Assembly: GCA_002862435.1 (NCBI GenBank)
Contig: PKDC01000008.1
Location: 1-64,000, forward strand
DNA length: 64,000 nt
Source of the DNA: Pseudomonadota bacterium
Lineage (GTDB): Bacteria > Pseudomonadota > Gammaproteobacteria > UBA5335
Direction of reading: 5' to 3'
Below are positions 9,925 through 19,575 of this stretch, one piece after another. Each line of letters begins with the position of its first letter. The first letter of the stretch is position 1. The notes beneath the pieces were generated by a model. The model was not told the DNA's origin. It worked only from the letters and a program-made list of their open reading frames with translations, and ran no database searches. Both the position numbers and the translations under genes were made by a program.

Positions 9925-11264
9925 TAGCCCTGCAGCTTTTTTTCCAGGTAATGGATGCTGACGGCGCCGCGCTGGAAGCCGGCGTCCTGCACCAGATCCT
10001 TGTGCAAGGCGGCATTGGTTTCGATGCCTTCCACCACCAGTTCGTCGAGGGCCGTATCCATGCGCGCCAGCGCCTTGTCGCGATCATCGGCATGGGCGAT
10101 GAGCTTGCCGATCAGGGAGTCATAGTGGGGAGGCACCTCATAGCCGCTGTAGAGGTGGGAATCCATGCGGATACCGGGCCCTCCCGGCGCGTGATAATGG
10201 GTCACCCGGCCCGGCGAGGGCATGAAGGTGCGGGCATGTTCGGCGTTGATGCGGCACTCGATCGCATGGCCGCGCAGCCGGATGTCTTCCTGACGCAGGC
10301 CGAGCGGAACGCCGCTGGCAATGAGGATCTGCTGGGCCACAATGTCCACCCCCGTCACCATCTCGGTGACGGGGTGTTCCACCTGCACGCGGGTATTCAT
10401 CTCGATGAAGTAGAACTCGCCGTCCTGGTAGAGGAACTCGAACGTGCCGGCGCCGCGGTAGCCGATGCGCACACAGGCATCGACACACACCGCGCCGATG
10501 CGGGCACGCTGCTCGGGAGTGATACCGGGCGCCGGGGCCTCCTCGATCACCTTCTGATGGCGGCGCTGGATCGAACAATCGCGCTCGCCCAGATGGATCG
10601 CCTGCCCCTGGCCATCGGCCAGCACCTGAATTTCGATGTGACGCGGCCGCTCCAGGTATTTTTCCATGTACACCGTGCCGTCGCCGAACGCCGCCTGGGC
10701 CTCGCTGCGCGTGAGCACAATCGCAGCGGCCAGGTGAGCCTCGCCGTGGACCACCCGCATCCCGCGCCCGCCGCCGCCCGCCGCTGCCTTGATCAGCACC
10801 GGATAGCCGATCTGGCGGGCAATCCTGATGTTCTCGGCGGGATCATCCGACAACGCGCCACCCGAACCGGGCACGCAGGGCACACCGGCCTCCTTCATGG
10901 CGTGGATGGCCGACACCTTGTCGCCCATCAGGCGGATGGTTTCCGGGCGAGGACCGATGAAGACGAAGCCGCTGCGCTCCACCCGCTCGGCAAAATCGGC
11001 GTTCTCGGAAAGAAAACCATAGCCGGGATGGATGGCTTCGGCGTCGGTGACTTCGGCCGCCGCAATCAGGGCCGGCATGTTGAGATAACTCTGGGCCGAG
11101 GGTGGCGGGCCGATGCACACCGTTTCATCGGCCAGCAGTACATGCTGCAACTGGCGATCGGCGGTGGAATGCACCGCCACAGTCTTGATCCCGAGTTCCC
11201 GGCACGCCCGCAGGATGCGCAGGGCGATCTCGCCGCGGTTGGCAATGACAATCTTGTCGAACAT
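9924..11264 (-). CDS. accC: Acetyl-CoA carboxylase, biotin carboxylase subunit
   Basis: AccC carboxylates the biotin on AccB with bicarbonate and ATP, the first half of malonyl-CoA synthesis. The protein (446 residues, normal) begins [20 protein letters not shown]. It carries the glycine-rich ATP loop [14 protein letters not shown], the [20 protein letters not shown] segment and the [16 protein letters not shown] signature with catalytic residues. It lies 13 bases after accB, forming the usual accB-accC pair. Confidence 0.97.
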   Translation of the reverse strand: MFDKIVIANRGEIALRILRACRELGIKTVAVHSTADRQLQHVLLADETVCIGPPPSAQSYLNMPALIAAAEVTDAEAIHPGYGFLSENADFAERVERSGFVFIGPRPETIRLMGDKVSAIHAMKEAGVPCVPGSGGALSDDPAENIRIARQIGYPVLIKAAAGGGGRGMRVVHGEAHLAAAIVLTRSEAQAAFGDGTVYMEKYLERPRHIEIQVLADGQGQAIHLGERDCSIQRRHQKVIEEAPAPGITPEQRARIGAVCVDACVRIGYRGAGTFEFLYQDGEFYFIEMNTRVQVEHPVTEMVTGVDIVAQQILIASGVPLGLRQEDIRLRGHAIECRINAEHARTFMPSPGRVTHYHAPGGPGIRMDSHLYSGYEVPPHYDSLIGKLIAHADDRDKALARMDTALDELVVEGIETNAALHKDLVQDAGFQRGAVSIHYLEKKLQG

Positions 11265-11277
11265 GGTGCGCCTGGGG

Positions 11278-11730
11278 TTACTGGATCACGAACAGGGGCT
11301 GGCCATATTCCACAGGCTCCCCGTTGTTGAGCAAAATGGCCGCCACCGTGCCTTCCACTTCGGATTCGATGGGGTTCATCATTTTCATGGCTTCAATGAT
11401 GCACAGCGTATCGCCCTTCTTCACCGCCTGTCCGACTTCCGCGAACGGCTTGGCACCTGGGCCCGAGGCGCGGTAGAAGGTGCCCACCATGGGCGCCGTC
11501 ACCGTCTGGCCCGGCGGCAGGGAGGAGGCGGCACTCACGGCGGGCAGCATCTCGGCCGTGACCACGGGTGCCGGCTGGGGCAGCGGCGGCGCGGTATACA
11601 CTGGCGCCATGGAGAGGCTGGTGGCGTTGCGGCTGAGGCGTATGCTCTCCTCGCCTTCCTTGATCTCGATTTCGTTGAGCCCGGATTCTTCCAGCAGCTC
11701 GATCAATTTTTTGATTTTGCGAATATCCAT
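11278..11730 (-). CDS. accB: Biotin carboxyl carrier protein of acetyl-CoA carboxylase
   Basis: The 150-residue protein ends in a biotinyl domain with the [17 protein letters not shown] motif, where the Lys of AMKM carries biotin. The N-terminal part ([20 protein letters not shown]) is the conserved BCCP start. A Pro/Ala-rich flexible linker (about residues 45-75) joins the two. AccB shuttles carboxybiotin between biotin carboxylase and carboxyltransferase. Upstream lies aroQ; accC follows immediately. Confidence 0.96.
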   Translation of the reverse strand: MDIRKIKKLIELLEESGLNEIEIKEGEESIRLSRNATSLSMAPVYTAPPLPQPAPVVTAEMLPAVSAASSLPPGQTVTAPMVGTFYRASGPGAKPFAEVGQAVKKGDTLCIIEAMKMMNPIESEVEGTVAAILLNNGEPVEYGQPLFVIQ

Positions 11731-11784
11731 GGTCGCGGGTACTTCCTGAATGCACGGAAACGTTATTCTTTTAAAAGGATCGCT

Positions 11785-12234
11785 TTAGCTGCCCTTGGCC
11801 GCAAGATGATGGAGGGCAGCCTCCAAGGCCAGATCGTAGCCCACATCCCCCAGGCCACAGATGACCCCCAGGGCCACATCCGAAAGATGGGAATGATGCC
11901 GGAACGGCTCGCGGGCGTGGATGTTGCTCAGGTGAATCTCGATGAAAGGGCGCGCAACCGCGAGCAGGGCGTCGCGCAGGCCGATGCTGGTATGGGTCAG
12001 CGCCCCCGGATTGATGAGGATGAAATCGGTGTCATCCTCAAGCGTCTCCTGGATCCGATCAATCAGCGCGCCTTCCGCATTGCTCTGGAACGCATCCAGA
12101 CGGTGGCCCAGCTCCCGGGTGCGGTCTTCGAGCCGGGTCACGATCTGCGCCAGCGTGGTTCGGCCGTAGCGTTCCGGTTCGCGCCGCCCCAAAAGGTTCA
12201 GATTGGGGCCGTTGAGCAGCAGCAGGCGGGCCAT
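11785..12234 (-). CDS. aroQ: Type II 3-dehydroquinate dehydratase
   Basis: AroQ dehydrates 3-dehydroquinate to 3-dehydroshikimate in the shikimate pathway. The 149-residue protein starts [20 protein letters not shown], the classic type II start with active-site Asn and Tyr (RREPERYG). It contains [20 protein letters not shown], and [17 protein letters not shown] near the C-terminus holds the catalytic His. The family forms dodecamers. The aroQ-accB-accC order is conserved in many gammaproteobacteria. Confidence 0.96.
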   Translation of the reverse strand: MARLLLLNGPNLNLLGRREPERYGRTTLAQIVTRLEDRTRELGHRLDAFQSNAEGALIDRIQETLEDDTDFILINPGALTHTSIGLRDALLAVARPFIEIHLSNIHAREPFRHHSHLSDVALGVICGLGDVGYDLALEAALHHLAAKGS

Positions 12235-12304
12235 GACTTGGGGATACTCCGGGGAAATTCACGCAAACTACGGTCAATTGCGTTGATCATCGCACAACTT
12301 GGCC

Positions 12305-12865
12305 CTATTCTGCCTTTCGGTTGATCCCCGGTGCAACTGGCTCAGCCAACAGCGGCGGGAGCCATTGCCCCAACTCTGCGGAGGTCACCACCCCCAAATG
12401 GCGGTGGCGAATCCGGCCAGTCCGGTCCAGCACCACCGTAAAGGGGATCGATAGGACGTCATTGCCAAAACCCTGCGACAGATCAAATCCGGCCATTCCC
12501 GCGATCAGCACCGGATAATTGATTGCCATGCGCTTGGCGAAGGCATGCACCGGTTCCCCCTGATCCAGCGCAATACCCACCACCTGCAAACCCTGGTCGC
12601 CCCAACGGCGCTGGGCTGCCACCAATTCGGGGACCTCACGCACGCAGGGCGCGCACCAGGTGGCCCAGAAATTCACCAACACCACGCGCCCCTGCCATTC
12701 CGTGCTGTCGCGCTGACGACCGTCTAGATCAGGCAGGGCGATGACGGGAACCTCGGCCGATTCCGACACGGGAGCCGTCTGCGTCCCACGCCAGACCTCA
12801 ATCCCGATGACCGCGGCGCCCATACCCAGCAAGCCCAACAGAACCCACCGAAGAATCCGGTTCAT
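12305..12865 (-). CDS. TlpA/ResA-type membrane-anchored thioredoxin
   Basis: The 186-residue protein has an N-terminal membrane anchor (about residues 5-24) and a periplasmic thioredoxin-like domain. The active site is in VNFWATWCAPCVREVPEL (CxxC = CAPC), typical of TlpA/ResA proteins that reduce disulfides for cytochrome c maturation or other exported proteins. Its start codon overlaps the dsbD stop in an ATGA arrangement. It therefore probably receives electrons from that DsbD across the membrane. It is the last gene of the cutA-dsbD-tlpA group. Confidence 0.88.
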   Translation of the reverse strand: MNRILRWVLLGLLGMGAAVIGIEVWRGTQTAPVSESAEVPVIALPDLDGRQRDSTEWQGRVVLVNFWATWCAPCVREVPELVAAQRRWGDQGLQVVGIALDQGEPVHAFAKRMAINYPVLIAGMAGFDLSQGFGNDVLSIPFTVVLDRTGRIRHRHLGVVTSAELGQWLPPLLAEPVAPGINRKAE

Positions 12866-14724
12866 GGCATGTCCCCCACCGCCCCCAAGGCCTGCTCCAC
12901 TTGCCGCAGGAAGGGATCGGGCTGCAACAATCCCACCACGCGGTAATTGCGGCGTTCCTCTCCCGTCTGGTCAAAAAACAACAACGTCGGCGGGCCGATC
13001 ACCCCAAGATGGCTCATGAGCGCGCGATCCTCCGCATCGTTTGCTGTGACATCCGCCTGCAGCGTCAATACCGGCTGCAAGGCCTGAACCACCCGCGGAT
13101 CGGCAAAGGTGGTACGCGCCATGATGATGCAATCCACGCACCAGTCCGCGTAGAAGTCGAGCACCACCGACTGTCCCCGTTCCTTGGCGCCATCCAGTTC
13201 CCGTTGCAGATCAGCCACGGTCTTGATGGGCTTGAAGGGGACATGAATCGTGGCGCTGGCCCCACCCTGCAGGTGGCCTAGCGGCGGCCAGAAGCGCTCG
13301 CCTCCAGAGGTCCCGGCCAGCATCAGCACGGCGCCGTAGAGGACGCCCACCAAGGCCACACCCTGACCCAAGCGGCGCGCAGGCGTCCGGGCGGGATGCA
13401 GGGCGCCCAGCCAGACGCAGGACACCACCAGCAGACCGCCCCACAGCAGCAGCATGACAGGCGGCGGCAGCAGCCGACCCACAATCCAGAGCGCCACGGC
13501 CAGCAACAACAAACCAAACAGATGCTGCACGTAAATCATCCACGGCCCTGCCCGTGGAATCAGGGCACTGGCCGAAGTGCCCACCAGCAACAGCGGGGTC
13601 CCCATGCCCAGACTCAGGACAAACAGGGCTGCTCCGCCGAGCAGCGCGTCGCCGGACTGACCGATATAGATCAGCGCGCCGGCGAGCGGCGCCGCCACGC
13701 AGGGGCCGATGATGAGCGCCGAAAGCAGGCCCATGCCCACCGTTCCCGCCAGCGTGCCCCCTCGCACCCGCCGCACCCACATGTCGATCCGGCTCTGGAT
13801 GGCGCTGGGCATCTGAACCTCGTACAGCCCGAACATCGCCAACGCCAGCATGGCGAACAGGCCGGCGAAGATCCATAACACCCACGGGTTCTGGAAGCTG
13901 GCCTGGAGATTGGCGCCCAGCAGCGCAGTGAGGACACCGGCAGCGGCATAGGTCACGGACACCGACAACACATACACCAGCGACAGGAGAAAACCACGGC
14001 GCGGCGAGCGCTTGCCGGGCTGGCCGGCTACCAGGGCCGAGACAATGGGGATCATGGGCAAGTTGCACGGGGTAAATGCCAGCAACAGGCCCAGGCCGTA
14101 GAAAGTGATCAGATTGCTCCACCAACCGCCAATTTCGAGCAGCCGCGCCAGTTGCGCCGGGTCGGCACTCCAGTCCTGGGCATCGCCGCCCTTACTGGCC
14201 CCGGATGGCTCGTCGATCATCTCCCCTTCCACGACGGCCAGGCTTGCCAACTCGAAGGTCTGCACCATGGGGGGATAGCAGATACCTCCCTCGGCGCAGC
14301 CCTGGTAACCCAATACCAGCCTCGTGCCTTCCAGCGGCGGCCGCAGACGCACGGCAAGGGTCTTGTGGAAGACCTCGGTTTGGCCGAATTCTGGATCAAG
14401 CTTCGGTTCGCCCGATGGAATCTCCGCCTGACCGGCGGCAATCAGGTCGCGGCCGTCCAGACCGATCTCAAGCTGATCACGATAAAGGTAATAGCCGGGC
14501 GCGATAGTCCACTGCGCCCGCACGCCACCACCCGCCAAGCGCACCACCTCGACCGTGAAAGCCTCGTCCGCCCGTAGAAAGGGACGCTCGGCCGACTTCA
14601 AGCCCAGCAGCTCCCGCAACCCGCCCCCGGTTTCGGCAAGGCCGGGGGAAGCGGGCACCAAGAGCGCGAGGAAAAGAATCAGGAAAAACAGCCGGAATTC
14701 CGGCCGCTGGAAGGATGATTTCAC
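12862..14724 (-). CDS. dsbD: Thiol:disulfide interchange protein DsbD
   Basis: DsbD passes electrons from cytoplasmic thioredoxin to periplasmic thiol proteins. All three parts are visible in the 620 residues. A signal peptide (RLFFLILFLALLVPASPGLA) leads into the periplasmic alpha domain, with the cysteine pair in GCAEGGICYPP. The membrane domain of about eight helices has cysteines in TPCNLPMIP and IIGPCVAAPLAGAL. The C-terminal thioredoxin domain carries DFYADWCVDCI (CVDC). Length is slightly above the E. coli protein. It overlaps cutA upstream and the TlpA-type gene downstream by 4 bases each, indicating tight coupling. Confidence 0.95.
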   Translation of the reverse strand: MKSSFQRPEFRLFFLILFLALLVPASPGLAETGGGLRELLGLKSAERPFLRADEAFTVEVVRLAGGGVRAQWTIAPGYYLYRDQLEIGLDGRDLIAAGQAEIPSGEPKLDPEFGQTEVFHKTLAVRLRPPLEGTRLVLGYQGCAEGGICYPPMVQTFELASLAVVEGEMIDEPSGASKGGDAQDWSADPAQLARLLEIGGWWSNLITFYGLGLLLAFTPCNLPMIPIVSALVAGQPGKRSPRRGFLLSLVYVLSVSVTYAAAGVLTALLGANLQASFQNPWVLWIFAGLFAMLALAMFGLYEVQMPSAIQSRIDMWVRRVRGGTLAGTVGMGLLSALIIGPCVAAPLAGALIYIGQSGDALLGGAALFVLSLGMGTPLLLVGTSASALIPRAGPWMIYVQHLFGLLLLAVALWIVGRLLPPPVMLLLWGGLLVVSCVWLGALHPARTPARRLGQGVALVGVLYGAVLMLAGTSGGERFWPPLGHLQGGASATIHVPFKPIKTVADLQRELDGAKERGQSVVLDFYADWCVDCIIMARTTFADPRVVQALQPVLTLQADVTANDAEDRALMSHLGVIGPPTLLFFDQTGEERRNYRVVGLLQPDPFLRQVEQALGAVGDMP

Positions 14725-15056
14725 GCGTCCGCATCCCCAGAGGTCGCCACTGCCACCCAGTCGAGGTAGGCGTCCAGGCCCGCCGTGATCGGCCAGGCGA
14801 TGATCTCCGGGAGCTCATAGGGATGTTCGGCCTTCAAACAGGACTCCAAGGCGGGATAGCGCTCTGCCGTGGTCTTGAATAACACGCTGCACTCCTCGGC
14901 CTGTTCGATTCGCCCCTGCCAGCGGTAGACCGAGCGCACCCCGGGCAGGCGATTCGCACACGCGGCCAGCCGGCGCTCCACCATCAGAACGGCCAAGCGC
15001 TCGGCACTCTCCTGGTCGGGACAGTTGCACAACACGACCCACACCGCCTGACTCAT
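14721..15056 (-). CDS. cutA: CutA1 divalent-cation tolerance protein
   Basis: This is a 111-residue CutA1 protein beginning MSQAVWVVLCNCPDQESAERL. Family features include RLAACANRLPGVRSVYRWQG and EEHPYELPEIIAWPI-like sequence (here HPYELPEIIAWPITAG). CutA1 forms very stable trimers and has been linked to copper tolerance, although its real role is unclear. The frame stays open far upstream, but the ATG at 15056 matches the family start. The cutA-dsbD pairing is conserved in many proteobacteria. Confidence 0.93.
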   Translation of the reverse strand: MSQAVWVVLCNCPDQESAERLAVLMVERRLAACANRLPGVRSVYRWQGRIEQAEECSVLFKTTAERYPALESCLKAEHPYELPEIIAWPITAGLDAYLDWVAVATSGDADA

Positions 15057-15215
15057 CGGCTTTCCATAGAAACATACACCGCGCCAATTGTATGCCCCGC
15101 CAGCGCGCCAAGGCCAATTCAGGCCATCCCCTGCGACCCGCGCTTCAACTGGGGCGGGCGGGCATGCCATGATGGTCGGGCGCGGGAAGCCTCCCGGGAG
15201 ATGGAGAAGACAATC

Positions 15216-16220
15216 ATGACGCCCGATCCGATCACTGATATCCGCCGCCCAACCTCGACGCATCGACTGAGCGCCATCATCGGCGCCGTCATTGCCGCAG
15301 CCCTGGTGGCACTCTGGATTCTGGGCTGGTACTGGTCGCGGGAACCCGCGGTACCGGAGCCCACCGTGGTTGCCGCAGAAGCCGTGGTCGGGGATACCAC
15401 CACCGCGACCCTGATGCGCGTCGCCGGCACACTGATGGACAAACCCGGCGGCTACCTCAGCAACGACATCCTGCCGCCCGGGGTGTGGCTGGACAACATG
15501 CCCAATTGGGAATTCGGCGTCCTGGTGCAGGTGCGCGATCTGGCGCGCGCGCTGCGCAATGATTTCAGCCGTTCCCAGTCCCATTCGGTCGAAGACCCGG
15601 ACCTGGCCATCGCCGAACCCCAGTTCAATTTCGACAGTGAAAGCTGGCTCTTCCCCCCCTCGGAGGGCGAATATCGCCAGGGGATCCGGGCGCTCGAGCG
15701 CTATCGCGCACGATTGACCGACCCCCAGCAGGCCGATGCCCAGTTCTATGCACGCACCGACAACCTGCGCAATTACCTCGCCATCACTGAAAAACGCCTG
15801 GGCGATCTGTCCGAACGGCTCTCCGCCAGCACCGGCGCGGTGCGCGTGAACACCGACCTGGCCGGCGACGCCGAAGCCCGCCGCGCCACCGAGCGGCCGG
15901 CGGAGCAGTATATTCGCACCCCATGGATGCAGATCGATGATGTGTTCTACGAGGCGCGCGGCGCCAGCTGGGCGTTGCTGCAGTTCCTGCGCGCCATGGA
16001 AACAGACTTTGCGCCGGTACTGGAGCGCAAGAACGCTCAGCTGAGCATGCGCCAGATCATCCGCGAGTTGGAACAAGCCCAGCAGCCGCTGCGCAGCCCC
16101 GTGATACTCAATGGCAGTGGTTACGGCATGCTCGCCAACCACTCGCTGGTGCTGTCGTCCTATCTGTCCCGTGCCCACGGGGCCATCATTGACCTGCGCG
16201 AACTGTTGGAAAAGGGTTGA
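15216..16220 (+). CDS. DUF2333 family membrane protein
   Basis: A 334-residue protein of the DUF2333 family, whose function is unknown. One N-terminal membrane helix (about residues 20-43, AIIGAVIAAALVALWILGWY) is followed by a large extracytoplasmic domain. Characteristic stretches are MDKPGGYLSNDILPPGVWLD, MPNWEFGVLVQVRDLARALR and RTPWMQIDDVFYEARGASWA. I start at the ATG at 15216, which has GGAGAAG six bases ahead. An ATG at 15201 would add five residues. It is divergent from cutA and followed by an ExbD-type gene. Confidence 0.85.
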   Translation: MTPDPITDIRRPTSTHRLSAIIGAVIAAALVALWILGWYWSREPAVPEPTVVAAEAVVGDTTTATLMRVAGTLMDKPGGYLSNDILPPGVWLDNMPNWEFGVLVQVRDLARALRNDFSRSQSHSVEDPDLAIAEPQFNFDSESWLFPPSEGEYRQGIRALERYRARLTDPQQADAQFYARTDNLRNYLAITEKRLGDLSERLSASTGAVRVNTDLAGDAEARRATERPAEQYIRTPWMQIDDVFYEARGASWALLQFLRAMETDFAPVLERKNAQLSMRQIIRELEQAQQPLRSPVILNGSGYGMLANHSLVLSSYLSRAHGAIIDLRELLEKG

Positions 16221-16285
16221 TTCTCCACTTGGCCCCGCACTCAGCGGGGCCAGCCGACACGCATACATATCAAGGAGCAGCTTTC

Positions 16286-16732
16286 ATGGCCAGTCGCACC
16301 CTATCAAACAACGATGCCCCGATGGCCGAAATCAACGTCACCCCGCTGGTGGACGTGATGTTGGTGCTGCTGGTGATTTTCATCGTCATGGCGCCGCTGT
16401 TTGCGCAGGCCCTGCGGGTCGATCTGCCGCAAACGCAGGCACCGCCGCTGGCGGAGCCCAAGGTGCTGGACGTGGAGATCACGCGAGAAGGGGATTTGCG
16501 AGTGGATCACCACGCGATCGCAGCGCAGGCCCTGCCCGAAACTATCCGCAACGCCTTGACGGTGACCCCTGAACTCGTCGTTCGACTGGGCGCTGACCAG
16601 GCGGTGCCTTATGGCCGGGTCGCTCAGGTCATCGCCGATCTGCAGCAGGCCGGGGCCGGCAAGTTGGCCTTCGCCACTGAGGCGCCCGCCCGCGCCTCAG
16701 TGGCGCAGGAAAAGCCATCAAGGGCGGACTGA
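16286..16732 (+). CDS. ExbD/TolR-family biopolymer transport protein
   Basis: The 148-residue protein has the ExbD/TolR signature MAEINVTPLVDVMLVLLVIF, one membrane helix whose Asp (in PLVDVMLVLLV) is the proton-conducting residue. A periplasmic domain ending in a Lys/Ala-rich tail follows. The ATG at 16286 has AAGGAG eight bases upstream. ExbD normally works with ExbB (or TolQ) and TonB to energise outer-membrane receptors. No exbB/tolQ gene is adjacent; the nearest TonB-like gene is at 40.1 kb. Its partner must be encoded elsewhere. Confidence 0.88.
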   Translation: MASRTLSNNDAPMAEINVTPLVDVMLVLLVIFIVMAPLFAQALRVDLPQTQAPPLAEPKVLDVEITREGDLRVDHHAIAAQALPETIRNALTVTPELVVRLGADQAVPYGRVAQVIADLQQAGAGKLAFATEAPARASVAQEKPSRAD

Positions 16733-16846
16733 TTCGCCCGGAATCCGTGGCCGCGCATATAGGCTTATTCACGTGGGATGGGCGCGCTACGCGCTATGCG
16801 CATCATGACGGCGCGGGATCAACCTGCTCTCCGGAAGTGATCTGCT

Positions 16847-17533
16847 TTATTGCGGGAAGACCGTGCCGGCTGTCACCCGCACCCGTTGGCCGGTGGTGAC
16901 AGAGGGCGCCACGTCCTGACTAAACGTTTGCAGCCGTCCATCTTCAAAGCGAACACCGATTTCATAGTAGACCGCGTGCCGACGGGCCTGCTCGATGCGC
17001 CGCCCAGCCAGGGCGCCACCCACAGCACCCGCTGCGGTGGCCAATTTCTTGCCCGTGCCGGAGCCGACCTGGTTGCCCAGCAGGCCGCCGGCCACCCCGC
17101 CAACCACCGCGCCCAACACACCCGCGCCCTGAGCGCCCTCCTTGTCACGGGTCTGGATGAACTCGACCACACCGCAATTCCCGCAGACCGGCGCGGCAGG
17201 CGCCGCTGCAACCGGTGCGGCAACGGGCTCCGGCGTAACCACCGGCGCCACCTCGGCCTGCTGCTCGGCCGCTGCGACACGGCGTGGGGCGGCTTTATGC
17301 GGCTTGGGGGATGCCTCCACCCGCACAGCCGGCTTGGCCACAGGGACGGGCGATTCGGGAGTCGGGGCAGCCGCCTCGACGGAAGGGTCCACCAATGGCG
17401 CTTCGATCGCAGGGGCTGATGTCGATCCGGGCAGCCAGCCCGTCAACGCGGCAATCCCCACCAGGGACAACAGGATGACGGACACGGCAGCCGTGGCGAC
17501 CAAGGGATGCAGACGACGCGGATTCAGATCCAT
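16847..17533 (-). CDS. Glycine-zipper 2TM envelope protein (SlyB/17-kDa antigen type)
   Basis: The 228-residue protein has an N-terminal membrane helix (about 13-35) and a long Pro/Ala/Val-rich linker. A CGNCGVVEFI motif precedes a glycine-zipper segment (GAGVLGAVVGGVAGGLLGNQ, then GAVGGALAGRRIE), as in rickettsial 17-kDa/SlyB lipoproteins. The rest is a small C-terminal beta region. No lipobox is visible, so it seems to be anchored by the helix. Such proteins sit in the envelope; the precise role is unknown. The ATG at 17533 has GAGG upstream; a GTG at 17548 is the alternative. Confidence 0.75.
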   Translation of the reverse strand: MDLNPRRLHPLVATAAVSVILLSLVGIAALTGWLPGSTSAPAIEAPLVDPSVEAAAPTPESPVPVAKPAVRVEASPKPHKAAPRRVAAAEQQAEVAPVVTPEPVAAPVAAAPAAPVCGNCGVVEFIQTRDKEGAQGAGVLGAVVGGVAGGLLGNQVGSGTGKKLATAAGAVGGALAGRRIEQARRHAVYYEIGVRFEDGRLQTFSQDVAPSVTTGQRVRVTAGTVFPQ

Positions 17534-17844
17534 GACCTGCCTCGACACTTAAAAAAGAGTGAAAAACACATATTCCGCATCCGGAATGCGGACGGATTGG
17601 ACTTGCGATAAGCCTGTTGATTCAACTCGTCATTGCAGGCGGCGGAAAGGCCGTACGGCCGACCGTCCCCATCACAAACTCATCCAAACCATTGCAATGA
17701 TTTAGCACGAAACCGCGACAGGAGCCACCTGTCGCCAAACGAACACAATCCCTGCGCCGTGATACAACGAACCGATGGCTAGGCGAGGGTAATGGCAACC
17801 CTGTTCGGCCGATGCTGAAATGCTGCGCGCGGATCCTGGCGGAA
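17534..17844. other. Intergenic gap between the glycine-zipper gene and the DUF1345 gene
   Basis: About 310 bases with no convincing gene. They hold the promoter side of the glycine-zipper gene and the 3' side of the DUF1345 gene, both on the minus strand. I see no strong terminator, repeat or RNA gene. Confidence 0.5.
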
Positions 17845-18471
17845 TCAGGCCGCCATATTGACCGACAAGGCCACGATCACCACATTGAACACAAAGGCGA
17901 TCATGCTGTGAACAAGGACTCGGCGACGCATGGCAGAACCAACCACCGCCACATCGGATACCTGGAAGGTCATGCCGATCACGAAGGCGAAATACAGAAA
18001 ATCCCGGGTGTCGGGCTCGGCCGCCTCGGGAAAGCTCAATCCGCCCGCCTCGTTGTAGTAAACATCGGCATAGTGCAGGGCAAACAGGACATTGAAGAAC
18101 AACCAGGACAGCAGCAAGCTGCTCAGCGCCAATCCGATGGCCAGGATCGAGGGTTCGCTGCGCGCCTTCAACTCAACCACCAACGCCACCAGCACTACCG
18201 CCGTCAGCATCAAACCGACGCCCAGCACCACCCACGGCCGGCGCCCCTCATCCAGCGCCTGAACCCGCGCCTTCAGCGCCATCGCATCCAGTCGCAATGT
18301 GTCCCAGGCCGTGGCCACCAGATAAGCCAGAATACCGACATCAAATCCCGTCAACAGCGCTTCCTGAAAGGGAAGCAATCCGCTCACGCCGACGGCAAGG
18401 CCAACGCCTCCGCCCAGCAGTCCAGCCCGCCACAGCCAATCCCCACGGCCAGTCGCTGATCTTTCACCCAT
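17845..18471 (-). CDS. DUF1345 integral membrane protein
   Basis: A 208-residue protein of the DUF1345 family with about five membrane helices. Diagnostic stretches are FNVLFALHYADVYYNEAGGL and DFLYFAFVIGMTFQVSDVAV, which lie in or beside the last helices. Function is unknown; the family is a general inner-membrane protein family in proteobacteria. It is divergent from fxsA, and about 117 bases separate the two starts. Confidence 0.87.
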   Translation of the reverse strand: MGERSATGRGDWLWRAGLLGGGVGLAVGVSGLLPFQEALLTGFDVGILAYLVATAWDTLRLDAMALKARVQALDEGRRPWVVLGVGLMLTAVVLVALVVELKARSEPSILAIGLALSSLLLSWLFFNVLFALHYADVYYNEAGGLSFPEAAEPDTRDFLYFAFVIGMTFQVSDVAVVGSAMRRRVLVHSMIAFVFNVVIVALSVNMAA

Positions 18472-18588
18472 GGGCTCCGCCTTTCCAGATCTCTTCGTTG
18501 ATTCTATGCTGTTCGCGTTCCGGCTTCGCCTCCAGCGTCACTTGCGCTCGGCACCGTAAATGCCGTCCTTAGATAAGGTTGTTTCCCC

Positions 18589-19038
18589 ATGACCCGCTTT
18601 CCCTTATGGCCTTTGCTCGCCCTCATCCCCCTGGCGGAGATTTTCCTGCTGGGCCGCCTGGGAATGCGCCTGGGCGCCATGCCCTTGTTGATTCTGGTGT
18701 GCGCCACCGGGGCACTGGGAATCTGGCTGATGCGTCGCGCCGGCAGGCCCACGCTGGAATCCCTGAGTCGCGCTGAACCCGTGCCCGATCCGACCACGAT
18801 CGCTCAACGCTGGGAAATGGCTCTCCTATTCGTGGCCGGTGTGCTGCTGATCCTGCCGGGCCCGTTGAGCGACCTGGCGGGACTGGCGCTACTGTGGCCG
18901 ACAAGCCGCAAGCGTCTGGCTGGCTGGCTGAGCAAGCGAATCGGCGGCTTCATGCCAGGCTCGGGAATGCCGCCTGCCGGCGGTCGCACACTGGAAGGCG
19001 AGGTGGTGCGCAAAACCCGTGGCCAGCCAAAACCTTGA
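18589..19038 (+). CDS. fxsA: FxsA family membrane protein
   Basis: The 149-residue protein has the FxsA layout. Helices at the N-terminus (WPLLALIPLAEIFLLGRLG, then a second segment ending LGIWLMRRAGR) are followed by a third hydrophobic segment (LLFVAGVLLILPGPLSDLAG) and a basic C-terminus. In E. coli FxsA overproduction relieves F-plasmid exclusion of phage T7; its normal role is unknown. FxsA genes often lie near cutA-dsbD, as here, within 4 kb. Confidence 0.87.
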   Translation: MTRFPLWPLLALIPLAEIFLLGRLGMRLGAMPLLILVCATGALGIWLMRRAGRPTLESLSRAEPVPDPTTIAQRWEMALLFVAGVLLILPGPLSDLAGLALLWPTSRKRLAGWLSKRIGGFMPGSGMPPAGGRTLEGEVVRKTRGQPKP

Positions 19039-19080
19039 AAGATTCGGACTCGCGCGCTTGATCAGGTAGAATCCGCCGCC

Positions 19081-19575
19081 ATGAACCCGCTGATCGGCCT
19101 TGTCATGGGCAGTCATTCGGACTGGGAAACGCTCAAGGAAGCCTCCCAGACCCTGGATGCGCTGCAGATCCCCCACGAAACCCGCGTGGTGTCCGCCCAC
19201 CGTACGCCGGATTTGCTGTTTCAGTACGCAGAAACGGCGACTGCGCGTGGGCTGCAGGTCATCATTGCCGGAGCCGGTGGGGCTGCCCATCTGCCCGGCA
19301 TGCTCGCGGCCAAGACCACGCTGCCGGTGCTCGGCGTCCCGATCCAGTCGCGCGCCCTTAACGGGCTGGACTCCCTGCTGTCGATCGTGCAGATGCCCGC
19401 GGGCATCCCGGTCGGCACCCTGGCCATCGGCACCGCCGGAGCGATCAACGCCGCCCTGCTGGCGGCGGCCATCCTGGGCTTGAGCGAGCCCACGATCGCC
19501 GCCGCGGTCGAGCGTTTCCGCACCGAGCAGCGCGATCGCGTCCTGGCCCAACCCGACCCGCGACTCAATCCGTGA
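19081..19575 (+). CDS. purE: N5-carboxyaminoimidazole ribonucleotide mutase
   Basis: PurE converts N5-CAIR to CAIR in purine synthesis. The 164-residue protein carries [20 protein letters not shown], where the Ser/Asp bind the phosphate. It also has [12 protein letters not shown] with the catalytic His and [20 protein letters not shown]. Its stop overlaps the purK start (GTGA), so the two are translationally coupled. Length is typical of class I PurE, the form that works with PurK. Confidence 0.97.
   Translation: MNPLIGLVMGSHSDWETLKEASQTLDALQIPHETRVVSAHRTPDLLFQYAETATARGLQVIIAGAGGAAHLPGMLAAKTTLPVLGVPIQSRALNGLDSLLSIVQMPAGIPVGTLAIGTAGAINAALLAAAILGLSEPTIAAAVERFRTEQRDRVLAQPDPRLNP

Noticed and set aside
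15057-16268. The upstream extension of the cutA frame
   Set aside because: It is antisense to DUF2333; CutA proteins begin at the MSQAVWVV position.
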